Source: Nocardioides guangzhouensis | GTDB lineage: Bacteria; Actinomycetota; Actinomycetes; Propionibacteriales; Nocardioidaceae | DNA length: 43,015 bases | Assembly (NCBI RefSeq): GCF_004519545.1 | Contig: NZ_SDKM01000032.1 | Coordinates: forward strand, 1-43,015 | Reading direction: 5' to 3' | In this document: piece after piece, positions 15,751 to 22,457 of the stretch | How the letters are laid out: every line of letters begins with the position of its first letter | Position numbering within the stretch: position 1 is the first letter of the stretch | The notes under the pieces: model-generated | What the model was told of the DNA's origin: nothing | The model's database searches: none | Seen by the model: only the letters and a program-made list of their open reading frames with translations | Translations under genes and position numbers: made by a program

Positions 15751-16071
15751 TCAGGTGGTCGCCGCGACGGCCGCGGCGAGGACGAGGTACGTCGCGGCGC
15801 CGGCGGTGACCGCGACCAGGGTCGAGCGGCCCCGGAAGGCGAGCAGCAGCCCGCACCCGGCCGAGAGCGCTGCCACGACCGGGTCGCCGGGGATCGCGGG
15901 GTCCTCGTGGAGGACCACCGCCCGGACGACGAGGGCGCTGAGCAGCGCCAGTCCGGCGACCTCCGCGACCTCGGCCAGGGCGTCCGGCAGCCGCCGGGCG
16001 CCGACCAGCGGCACGATGCGGAGCAGGAGGCTGCCCGCGCCGACGACGGCGATCGCGACCGCGACGTTCAT
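15751..16071 (-). CDS. AzlD-like branched-chain amino acid exporter subunit
   Basis: The 106-residue membrane protein has four hydrophobic helices and matches AzlD: VVGAGSLLLRIVPLVGARRLPDAL near the start and a hydrophobic C-terminus. AzlD is the small partner of AzlC in branched-chain amino acid export. Its ATG overlaps the stop of the azlC-like gene (ATGA at 16068-16071), as is usual for the pair, so the two are translated together. Confidence 0.85.
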   Translation of the reverse strand: MNVAVAIAVVGAGSLLLRIVPLVGARRLPDALAEVAEVAGLALLSALVVRAVVLHEDPAIPGDPVVAALSAGCGLLLAFRGRSTLVAVTAGAATYLVLAAAVAATT

Positions 16072-16733
16072 GACCGACGCCCCAGGGTCGCGGCGACGGT
16101 GCCGACGACTGCGCACACCGGCAGGGCCGCGCCGGCCGGCATCTCGGCCGTGGCCAGCGCGGTCACGGCGGCAGCCGCCGCGGCCAGGGCGACGGGCCCC
16201 GTGCGCAGGCGGCCCACCACCACCGCTCCCAGGGTGAGCGCCGGCAGCAGCCCGGTCACCGGGGCGGCCGCGAGCCGGTCCCCGGCCAGCATCCCGGCCG
16301 TGACCATGGCCGGCCAGCCGACGAACAGGGTGGCCGCGGCGCCGAGGTAGAAGACGCGGTCCCCGGGACGACGCTGGGCGAGCGCCCACGGCGCGTCGGT
16401 CAGCATCACCGCCGCGGCCACCCGGAGCCCGAGCGGCGCCGAGCGCCACTGTGGCGCCATCGCTGCGGCGTACGCCCCCAGGCGGGCGTTGACCAGCAGC
16501 CCGATCGCCGCGGCCGGCAGCCAGCCGGCCCCGCCGGCGAGCACGTCGAGCACGGCGAGGTGGGCGGCGCCGCCGTAGATCGTGGAGGTCCCGAACCAGG
16601 CCGCGAGCGGGTGCCCGCTGCGCGCCACGGCGGTCCCCACCACCAGCGCGAACGGGGCATAGGCGAGCAGCATCGGCGCCAGCGCCACCGCCCCGTCGAG
16701 GGCGGCACCCCGGGTCCGGGTCCGGATGTCCAT
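16068..16733 (-). CDS. AzlC-like branched-chain amino acid exporter
   Basis: The 221-residue membrane protein has the AzlC pattern: GAVALAPMLLAYAPFALVVG in the first helix, then STIYGGAAHLAVLDVLAGGA, and MLTDAPWALAQRR in the middle. With AzlD it forms the two-component exporter for branched-chain amino acids or analogues. The ATG at 16733 opens the probable azlC-azlD-GNAT operon. The gene is divergent, across 162 bp, from a large BTAD/NB-ARC regulator that may control it. Confidence 0.88.
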   Translation of the reverse strand: MDIRTRTRGAALDGAVALAPMLLAYAPFALVVGTAVARSGHPLAAWFGTSTIYGGAAHLAVLDVLAGGAGWLPAAAIGLLVNARLGAYAAAMAPQWRSAPLGLRVAAAVMLTDAPWALAQRRPGDRVFYLGAAATLFVGWPAMVTAGMLAGDRLAAAPVTGLLPALTLGAVVVGRLRTGPVALAAAAAAVTALATAEMPAGAALPVCAVVGTVAATLGRRS

Positions 16734-16809
16734 CAGGGTCCTCCGTCTTCGGCAGCCACGACGTGTGACTGCGTGCGGGTCCGAGCGTCGGGGGCGGGCC
16801 TTCCCTCCG

Positions 16810-16838
16810 CCTTCCCCGCAGCGCGGCGCCGGGGAAGG
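16810..16838. other. hairpin in the divergent azlC/regulator promoter region
   Basis: CCTTCCCCG (16810-16818) and CGGGGAAGG (16830-16838) form a 9-bp inverted repeat with an 11-base loop. CCTCCGC and GCGAGGCGGG extend it imperfectly on both sides. It lies between the two divergent starts, with a possible -10 (TACGGT, 16862-16867) before the regulator. It is a candidate operator. Confidence 0.5.
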
Positions 16839-16895
16839 GGCGAGGCGGGCGAGGGACGCGGTACGGTTCCGGCACAGTGCGCCCTGGGAGGGGAC

Positions 16896-19688
16896 ATGCG
16901 CGTCGGCATCCGCCTGCTCGGCGGCTTCGAGGTCACGGTCGACGGCCGCGCCGTCCCGTCCGCCGGCTGGCAGCGGCGGCCGGCCGCCGCGCTGGTGAAG
17001 CTGCTCGCGCTGCAGGCGCACGGGCGCCTCCACCGTGAGCAGGTGATGGACGCCCTGTGGCCGGACCTCCTCGTCGACGAGGCGGCACCCCGCCTCCACA
17101 AGGCCGCGCACTTCGCCCGGTCGGCGCTGGGGGACCGGGGTGGGATCGTGGTCGACCAGGGGTTCCTGGCGCTGTTCCCCGGCGCCGAGCTCGACGTCGA
17201 CGTCACGGCGTTCGAGCGGGCGGCGGCCGCGGCCCGCCGCGACGGTGACCGGGAGTCGGCGCGCCTGGCCGTGGCGGCGTACGGCGGCAGCCTGCTGCCG
17301 GAGGACCTCTACGAGCCGTGGACCGAGGAGCGCCGGGAGAGCCTGCGTCGCCAGTGGCTCGACCTCCTCCCGGTGGCCGGGCACCTGGAGGAGCTCGTGG
17401 CCGCCGACCCGCTGGACGAGGCGGCGCACCTCGCGCTGGTGCGCGACCACGTCGAGGCCGGGCGCCGGCAGCCGGCGCTGTCCGCGCTCGACCGGCTGAC
17501 GCAGGTCTTCGCGGTCGAGCTCGGCACCGCGCCAGGACCCGAGGCGGCGGAGCTCCGGCGCCGGGCCGAGGGCCTGCCGACACCGGGTCGGGGCATCGGC
17601 GAGGTCCGGAGGCCCACGTTGCCACCGCCGCGGACCCGGCTGATCGGCCGCGCTGCCGACCTGGCGATGGTCACGGGCCTGCTCGGTCGGCACCGGGTGG
17701 TGACGCTCACGGGCCCGGGCGGGGCGGGCAAGTCGACGCTGGCCCTGGCGGCGGCCCGGCTCGTGGAGGCGGGGAGCGGGGACGACGTACCGGACGTCGT
17801 GCTGGTGGAGCTGGCCCCGGTCCGGGACGCAGACGGCCTGACCCGAGCCGTGGCCGAGGCGGCCGGCGTCCAGGGCGCGGGAGCGGTCCACGTGCAGTCG
17901 CTCGCCGCCACCCTCGGTCGCCGTGAGGTGCTGCTCCTGCTGGACAACTGCGAGCATCTGCTGGACGCCAGTGCCCGGCTGGTCGACGCCGTGCTCGACG
18001 CCGGCAGCGGCGCCCGGGTGCTGGTGACCAGCCGCGAGCCGTTGCGGGTGGACGGCGAGGTCGAGCACCGGCTGGGCTCGCTGGGTGCCGGGTCCGCCGA
18101 GCTGTTCGTCGAGCGAGCGACCGCGGCTGCCGGTGAGGGCGCGGCCGATGCCAGCGACCCGCGCGTCGTGGAGCTCTGCGCCCGGCTGGACGGGCTGCCG
18201 CTGGCCATCGAGCTGGCCGCCGCCCAGCTCCGGCACGTCGGCCTGCCCGAGCTCGTCGACCGGCTCGACGACCGGCTGACGCTCCTCGTCGGCGGGCGTC
18301 CCCGCGCGGGTGAACGGCACTCCGCCCTCACCGCGACCATCGACTGGTCCTACCGGCTGCTGGACGACGGCAGCCGTGACGTCTTCGACCGGCTGGGAGT
18401 CCTCCCGGCCGGCTTCGACCTCGAGACCGTGCACGCGCTCGTGCCGGGGCGCGCTCCCTCCGAGGTGACCAACCTGCTCGGGGACCTCGTCGCCAAGAGC
18501 CTGGTCGTGCACGAGCCGGCTCGCGGGCGCTACCGGTTGCTCGAGACCATCCGGCTCTTCGCCTCGCAGCGCCTCGACGAGTCCGGGCGGCGGGCCGAGA
18601 CCCTGGAGCTGCTGCGCTGCCACCTCGTGGCCCGCGCGACCGCCGAGCCCCGCGTCCAGGCCTGGCTCTCCAGCTCGCTGGCGGCCCGGAGCCGCGACGA
18701 CATCGACAGCGTCCGGCTGGCGCTGGAGGCCAGCCTGGCCGCCGGTGACCTCACCGCGGCGGTCGACCTCGCCCTCGGGCTGAGCACGCTGTGGCGGAAC
18801 GCGGTCTCGTACGCCGACGGCCGCTACTGGGTCGACGCCCTGGCCGCACGCGACCTCCGGCCCCGTGACCGGCTGTGGACGCTGCTCCTGGACGCCGACG
18901 TCCACCTCGGCTCGGGGGACGCGCGGATGATGCGACGAGCCACCGGTGCCGCGGTCGCGCTCGCCGCGGAGGTCGACGACGACGGCGCGGCGGTGATCGC
19001 TGCCATCTACGAGGCGATGGTGCACCTGGCGGTGCCGGAACGGGCCGCCGTACGGCTCTCCGCCGCGGCACTGCGGGCCCGCGAGGCCGGCGAGCCCGGT
19101 CTCGAGCGCCTGGCCCGGGGCTTCCGCATGGTCGCGCAGCGGATGCGTGGCGAGACCGAGGGCCTGCGCGAGGAGGGGACGGCGCTGACCGACGGTGCGC
19201 CGGACCGCGACTACGCGCGGTACCTCTGCCACTGGGCGGCCAGCCTGATCGCCCTCCTCGACCGCGACGCGGACTGGCTCGTGCACCTCATGGACCAGCA
19301 GCGCGACGACCTGTCCGCGACGGCCCTGCACGAGAACTGGCTGACGCTCTACTGGGGAGCGCTCTCGCTCATCGCCGCCGGCGAGGACTACCACGCCCAG
19401 CTGCGGCGGGCCCGGGCGCGCGCCGAGGCCGAGGGCCGTGCGGCCGACGTCGACTGCGTGCTGGCGCTCGCGTACGCCGCCGCCTGCGCCGACGAGTGGG
19501 ACCGCGCCGCCGAGCTCCTCGGCGTGACCGAGGGCGCGCTGATGCACGACACGGCGGGCTTCATCCACCAGACGCTGGTCCGCGACCACCTGGTGCGCCC
19601 CCGCCTGGACGAGGAGCGCTTCCGCGAGCTCGTACGCCGGGGGCACGGGCAGGACCCCGCTGCGATCCTCCGCGACGCCGGCCTCTGA
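16896..19688 (+). CDS. SARP-type BTAD regulator with NB-ARC ATPase domain
   Basis: The 930-residue AfsR/SARP-like regulator has an OmpR-type winged helix (about 1-95), a bacterial transcriptional activator domain (about 100-230), an NB-ARC-type STAND ATPase (about 245-540) with P-loop GPGGAGKS (273-280) and Walker B LLLLDNCEHLL, and a long helical repeat C-terminus. STAND regulators switch on when a ligand drives ATP-dependent assembly. GGGAGGGG precedes the ATG at 16896. No biosynthetic gene cluster is visible nearby; the divergent AzlCD exporter genes are the simplest local target. The C-terminal sensor region resembles TPR-like repeats but is not sharply conserved. Confidence 0.88.
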   Translation: MRVGIRLLGGFEVTVDGRAVPSAGWQRRPAAALVKLLALQAHGRLHREQVMDALWPDLLVDEAAPRLHKAAHFARSALGDRGGIVVDQGFLALFPGAELDVDVTAFERAAAAARRDGDRESARLAVAAYGGSLLPEDLYEPWTEERRESLRRQWLDLLPVAGHLEELVAADPLDEAAHLALVRDHVEAGRRQPALSALDRLTQVFAVELGTAPGPEAAELRRRAEGLPTPGRGIGEVRRPTLPPPRTRLIGRAADLAMVTGLLGRHRVVTLTGPGGAGKSTLALAAARLVEAGSGDDVPDVVLVELAPVRDADGLTRAVAEAAGVQGAGAVHVQSLAATLGRREVLLLLDNCEHLLDASARLVDAVLDAGSGARVLVTSREPLRVDGEVEHRLGSLGAGSAELFVERATAAAGEGAADASDPRVVELCARLDGLPLAIELAAAQLRHVGLPELVDRLDDRLTLLVGGRPRAGERHSALTATIDWSYRLLDDGSRDVFDRLGVLPAGFDLETVHALVPGRAPSEVTNLLGDLVAKSLVVHEPARGRYRLLETIRLFASQRLDESGRRAETLELLRCHLVARATAEPRVQAWLSSSLAARSRDDIDSVRLALEASLAAGDLTAAVDLALGLSTLWRNAVSYADGRYWVDALAARDLRPRDRLWTLLLDADVHLGSGDARMMRRATGAAVALAAEVDDDGAAVIAAIYEAMVHLAVPERAAVRLSAAALRAREAGEPGLERLARGFRMVAQRMRGETEGLREEGTALTDGAPDRDYARYLCHWAASLIALLDRDADWLVHLMDQQRDDLSATALHENWLTLYWGALSLIAAGEDYHAQLRRARARAEAEGRAADVDCVLALAYAAACADEWDRAAELLGVTEGALMHDTAGFIHQTLVRDHLVRPRLDEERFRELVRRGHGQDPAAILRDAGL

Positions 19689-19698
19689 CCCCAGCCCG

Positions 19699-19761
19699 GA
19701 TAGTCCCAAACATTCGAGGGTCCCGGGCGGCGTGTCGGCCCCCCGAATGTTTGGGACTATC
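19699..19761. repeat. 18-bp perfect inverted repeat after the regulator gene
   Basis: GATAGTCCCAAACATTCG (19699-19716) recurs as its exact reverse complement at 19744-19761, with a 27-base spacer. The arm starts are 45 bp apart. It begins 11 bases after the regulator stop. The arms are only about 44 % GC in a region above 70 %. It lies just upstream of the riboswitch promoter and could end transcription, but there is no T-tract. Confidence 0.85.
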
Positions 19762-19812
19762 GCGCGATAGCCAGCATGTGGACGTGGTGTGCACATCGTG
19801 AGACGCGGAACC

Positions 19813-19818
19813 TAGGCT
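19813..19818 (+). promoter_or_regulatory. -10 box of the SAM-riboswitch transcript
   Basis: TAGGCT within CCTAGGCTGG fits TANNNT. Transcription would start about 7 bases on, near 19825, exactly where the first riboswitch stem begins. The same 10-mer occurs before the MobA-like gene (36543-36552). Confidence 0.5.
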
Positions 19819-19825
19819 GGTGACT

Positions 19826-19963
19826 GCTCATCCAGAGGGACTGAGGGACCGGCCCTGCGACGTCCCGGCAACCGCCGCGCCCATCCCGCCGACCACGGCG
19901 GCGGACGCGGAAACGGTGCCAATTCCGGCCCGGCGCGAGAGACGCGTTCCGGGGAAGATGAGG
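19826..19963 (+). promoter_or_regulatory. SAM riboswitch (S-box class) controlling metM-metO
   Basis: Conserved S-box blocks appear in order: AGAGGGACTGAGGGACCGGC, CCCGGCAACC (19864-19873), GGTGCCAATTCC (19915-19926) and GAAGATGAG at the end. P1 is formed by CTCATC (19827-19832) and GATGAG (19957-19962). A GC-rich hairpin fills the variable region. The 3' strand of P1 runs straight into the ribosome-binding site AGGAGGAGGA (19961-19970). Ligand-stabilised P1 could therefore hide it, which points to translational control. I cannot separate SAM-I from SAM-IV by eye. Confidence 0.9.
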
Positions 19964-19974
19964 AGGAGGAACCC

Positions 19975-21246
19975 ATGAGCACCGCCGTCGCCGAGACGTC
20001 CACCACGACCGGGCTGCGGGAGGGCGCCTTCGGCAACGCCCGCGCCCTGGCCTGCCGCGAGTGCAGCCACCAGGTCGCGCTGGGCCCCCACTACGCCTGT
20101 CCGGAGTGCTTCGGACCGCTCGAGGTCGCCTACGACTTCCCGGCCGTCACCCGCGAGGAGATCGCGGCCGGCCCCCGCAACATCTGGCGCTACAAGGCGC
20201 TGCTGCCGGTGCCCACGGACATCGAGCAGAGCCCCAACACCGAGCCCGGCTTCACCCGCCTGCTCAAGGCCGACAACCTCGGCCGAACGCTCGGCATCGA
20301 CAACCTCTGGGTCAAGGACGACTCCACCAACCCGACGAACAGCTTCAAGGACCGGGTGGTGGCCTGTGCCCTGAGCGCCGCCCGCGAGCTCGGCGCCACC
20401 GTCTTCGCCTGTCCCAGCACCGGCAACCTGGCCAACGCCGTGGCGGCCGCCGGTGCCCGGGCCGGGATCAAGACCGTGGTCTTCATCCCCAGCAACCTCG
20501 AGCAGCCCAAGCAGGTCAACTCCGCGGTCTACACGGAGAACCTGGTCGCCGTCGACGGCAACTACGACGACGTCAACCGCCTGGCCTCGGAGATCGCCGG
20601 CGAGGAGGAGGGCTGGGCGTTCGTCAACGTCAACGTCCGCCCGTTCTACGCCGAGGGCTCCAAGACCCTGGGCTTCGAGATCGCCGAGCAGCTCGGCTGG
20701 CGGCTGCCCGACCAGATCGTGATCCCGGTCGCGTCCGGCTCCCAGCTGACCAAGGTCGACAAGGCGTTCCAGGAGCTGATCGAGCTCGGGCTGGTCGAGG
20801 ACAAGCCCTACAAGGTGTACGGCGCCCAGGCGACCGGCTGCTCGCCGGTCTCGGTCGCCTTCAAGGACGGCGTCGACGCGATCCGCCCGGTCCGCCCGGA
20901 CACGATCGCCAAGAGCCTGGCCATCGGCAACCCCGCCGACGGCATCTACGTGCTCGACATCTGCCGCCGCACCGGCGGTGCCGTCGAGGACATCACCGAC
21001 GACGAGGTCCGTGAGGGCATCCTGCTGCTGGCGCGCACCGAGGGCATCTTCACCGAGACCGCCGGCGGCACCACGGTCGGCGTGCTGAAGAAGCTCGTGG
21101 AGACCGGCCAGCTCGACCCGGCGCTGGAGACCGTGGTCATCAACACCGGGATGGGCCTGAAGACACTCGACGCCGTGTCGGGCAGGGTGGGTCCTGCGGC
21201 GACCATCGCGCCGTCGTACGACGCCTTCGCCGCGACCGGCATCTGA
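19975..21246 (+). CDS. metM: threonine-synthase-like homocysteine synthase (MetM-type)
   Basis: The 423-residue PLP fold-II enzyme would be called threonine synthase by similarity. An N-terminal zinc ribbon carries Cys27, Cys30, Cys42 and Cys45. TNPTNSFKDR places the PLP lysine at Lys125, followed by the glycine-rich cofactor loop later in the chain. Two contexts argue for another product: a SAM riboswitch directly upstream and a Gly-Gly-ended sulfur carrier directly downstream. In Streptomyces, MetM converts O-phosphohomoserine to homocysteine using the thiocarboxylated carrier MetO. SAM control suits methionine, not threonine, synthesis. Family membership is firm; the MetM role is inferred from context. 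Confidence 0.85.
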   Translation: MSTAVAETSTTTGLREGAFGNARALACRECSHQVALGPHYACPECFGPLEVAYDFPAVTREEIAAGPRNIWRYKALLPVPTDIEQSPNTEPGFTRLLKADNLGRTLGIDNLWVKDDSTNPTNSFKDRVVACALSAARELGATVFACPSTGNLANAVAAAGARAGIKTVVFIPSNLEQPKQVNSAVYTENLVAVDGNYDDVNRLASEIAGEEEGWAFVNVNVRPFYAEGSKTLGFEIAEQLGWRLPDQIVIPVASGSQLTKVDKAFQELIELGLVEDKPYKVYGAQATGCSPVSVAFKDGVDAIRPVRPDTIAKSLAIGNPADGIYVLDICRRTGGAVEDITDDEVREGILLLARTEGIFTETAGGTTVGVLKKLVETGQLDPALETVVINTGMGLKTLDAVSGRVGPAATIAPSYDAFAATGI

Positions 21247-21285
21247 GCGACGCCGGCAACCGAGAACCACAAGACGAGGAGAGCC

Positions 21286-21561
21286 ATGAGCGTGTCCGTC
21301 CGTATCCCGACCATCCTGCGCACCTACACCGGGGGTGAGTCGGAGGTGTCGGCGTCCGGCGAGACCCTGGCCGCGGTGCTCGACGACCTCGACACCAACT
21401 ACAACGGGATCAAGGGACGGATCCTCGACGAGGCCGGCGAGCTGCGCCGTTTCGTCAACGTGTACGTCGGCAACGACGACGTCCGCTTCCTCGACAACCT
21501 GTCCACGCCGACCCCGGACGGCGCCCAGATCTCGGTGATCCCGGCGGTCGCGGGAGGCTGA
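21286..21561 (+). CDS. metO: MoaD/ThiS-like sulfur carrier protein (MetO/CysO-type)
   Basis: The 91-residue ubiquitin-like protein ends in AVAGG, with the exposed diglycine that is adenylated and thiocarboxylated in ThiS, MoaD and CysO. The body (VRIPTILRTYTGGESEVSAS, then FVNVYVGNDDVRFLD and GAQISVIPAVAGG) is close to CysO of mycobacteria. There is no CysM or Mec-type metalloprotease gene next to it, as would be expected for the CysO cysteine pathway. It instead follows the threonine-synthase-like gene by 39 bases under the same SAM riboswitch, so a sulfur-donor role in homocysteine formation is preferred. GAGGAGAG lies 6 bases before the ATG. Confidence 0.88.
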   Translation: MSVSVRIPTILRTYTGGESEVSASGETLAAVLDDLDTNYNGIKGRILDEAGELRRFVNVYVGNDDVRFLDNLSTPTPDGAQISVIPAVAGG

Positions 21562-21621
21562 CCCGGGGTTCCCCCACCCCCGGGCCGCATGAACCGCGCC
21601 GTTGTTGGCAACGGGACCGGC

Positions 21622-22041
21622 ATGACCTCTCCGTCGTACCGACCGGACCAGGCCCCGACGGGGGAGGAACCTCTCGGGGCGCTCGTGCACCAGCTCAGCG
21701 AGCAGGTGCCCGAGCTGATTCGCAGCGAGCTGCGCCTCGCCCAGGCCGAGCTGGCCGAGAAGGGCAAGCAGGCGGGCGTCGGCATCGGGATGTTCAGCGT
21801 CGCCGGGCTACTCGGGTTCTTCGGGCTGGCGCTGCTGCTCACCACCGCGGTGCTGGCGCTGGCGCTCGCGCTGCCGGCCTGGCTGGCCGCCCTGGTCGTC
21901 GCGCTCGTGGTGCTCGCCGCGGCCGCGGTCGCCGCGCTGACCGGGAAGAGCAAGGTGTCCGCGGCCACGCCGCCGGCACCGGAGCGGGCCATCGAGGGCC
22001 TCAAGGAGGACGTCGCCACCGTGAAGGGACAGCACCCGTGA
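21622..22041 (+). CDS. phage-holin-superfamily-III-like membrane protein
   Basis: The 139-residue protein has an amphipathic N-terminal helix (LGALVHQLSEQVPELIRSEL, RLAQAELAEKGKQAGVG), two transmembrane helices (about 65-90 and 95-120), and a short cytoplasmic tail. This matches the actinobacterial 'holin-X' family (PF07332). These are chromosomal proteins, not phage lysis genes. I chose ATG 21622; an in-frame ATG at 21589 has no ribosome-binding site. Its stop overlaps the GTG of the DUF3618 gene, a common pair in this phylum. The function is unknown. Confidence 0.8.
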   Translation: MTSPSYRPDQAPTGEEPLGALVHQLSEQVPELIRSELRLAQAELAEKGKQAGVGIGMFSVAGLLGFFGLALLLTTAVLALALALPAWLAALVVALVVLAAAAVAALTGKSKVSAATPPAPERAIEGLKEDVATVKGQHP

Positions 22042-22310
22042 CCAACACCGCGAACGGCAACCCCAACGGCAGCGGCCCGAGCACCCCGGCCGAGATCGAG
22101 GCCGACATCGTCCGGCAGCGCGAAGAGCTGGCCGACACCGTCTCGGCGCTGCAGGCCAAGCTCGACGTGAAGGCGCACGCCCGCGCCCGGGCGGCCTCGT
22201 TGCGGCAGCGCGTCACCACCGACAGCGGTCGACCCCGCCCGGTCGTCGTGGCCGGGGCGGTCGGCGCCGCCGCGCTGGCCGGCCTGATTGTCTGGCGCCG
22301 CCTGGTCTGA
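22038..22310 (+). CDS. DUF3618 protein
   Basis: The 90-residue protein has the DUF3618 signature AEIEADIVRQREELADTVSA followed by LQAKLDVKAHARARA, and one C-terminal transmembrane helix (about 68-86) that ends in WRRLV. GTG at 22038 overlaps the previous stop (GTGA). It probably forms a membrane-surface complex with the upstream holin-like protein. The function is not established. Confidence 0.85.
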   Translation: MTNTANGNPNGSGPSTPAEIEADIVRQREELADTVSALQAKLDVKAHARARAASLRQRVTTDSGRPRPVVVAGAVGAAALAGLIVWRRLV

Positions 22311-22360
22311 ACCACCGCTCCGCCGCCCCACGCTCGTCGCGGGGGAGATGCGACACGAAA

Positions 22361-22376
22361 GTGGGAGCGTTCCCAC
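22361..22376. promoter_or_regulatory. CebR operator O1
   Basis: GTGGGAGCGTTCCCAC matches the LacI-family CebR site known from Streptomyces (TGGGAGCGCTCCCA) with one change at the centre. It lies just upstream of a TTGACA -35-like hexamer (22384-22389). Confidence 0.9.
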
Positions 22377-22394
22377 TCATATCTTGACACCTAG

Positions 22395-22410
22395 GGTGAC
22401 CGCCGTCACA
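22395..22410. promoter_or_regulatory. Crp/GlxR-type cAMP-receptor site in the ceb promoter
   Basis: GGTGA-CCGCCG-TCACA fits the Crp consensus TGTGA-N6-TCACA at 9 of 10 defined positions. It lies midway between the two CebR operators. Its 14-bp core recurs in reverse complement at 42966-42979. Binding here would overlap the region after the TTGACA hexamer, so the effect could be repression or activation of another start. Confidence 0.6.
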
Positions 22411-22417
22411 GTAGCGC

Positions 22418-22433
22418 GTGGGAACGCTCCCAC
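22418..22433. promoter_or_regulatory. CebR operator O2
   Basis: GTGGGAACGCTCCCAC is the exact reverse complement of O1, 57 bp further on, and ends 24 bases before the cebE start. A repressor at both sites could clamp the promoter between them. Confidence 0.9.
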
Positions 22434-22457
22434 TCTCTTCGAGAACAGGTGACGGAC

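Noticed and set aside
16068..19796. A 1242-residue open frame on the minus strand opposite the BTAD regulator
   Set aside because: High-GC antisense shadow. Only its end (16068-16733) encodes a real protein, AzlC; the rest has no family features and opposes a well-conserved gene.
21286..21561. Molybdopterin synthase small subunit (MoaD)
   Set aside because: It has the same fold, but it sits under a SAM riboswitch after a threonine-synthase-like gene and has no moaE beside it. The molybdenum genes at 36.5-40 kb are far away.
21622..22041. Prophage remnant because of holin similarity
   Set aside because: This holin-like family is chromosomal in actinobacteria and pairs with DUF3618; no other phage gene is present.
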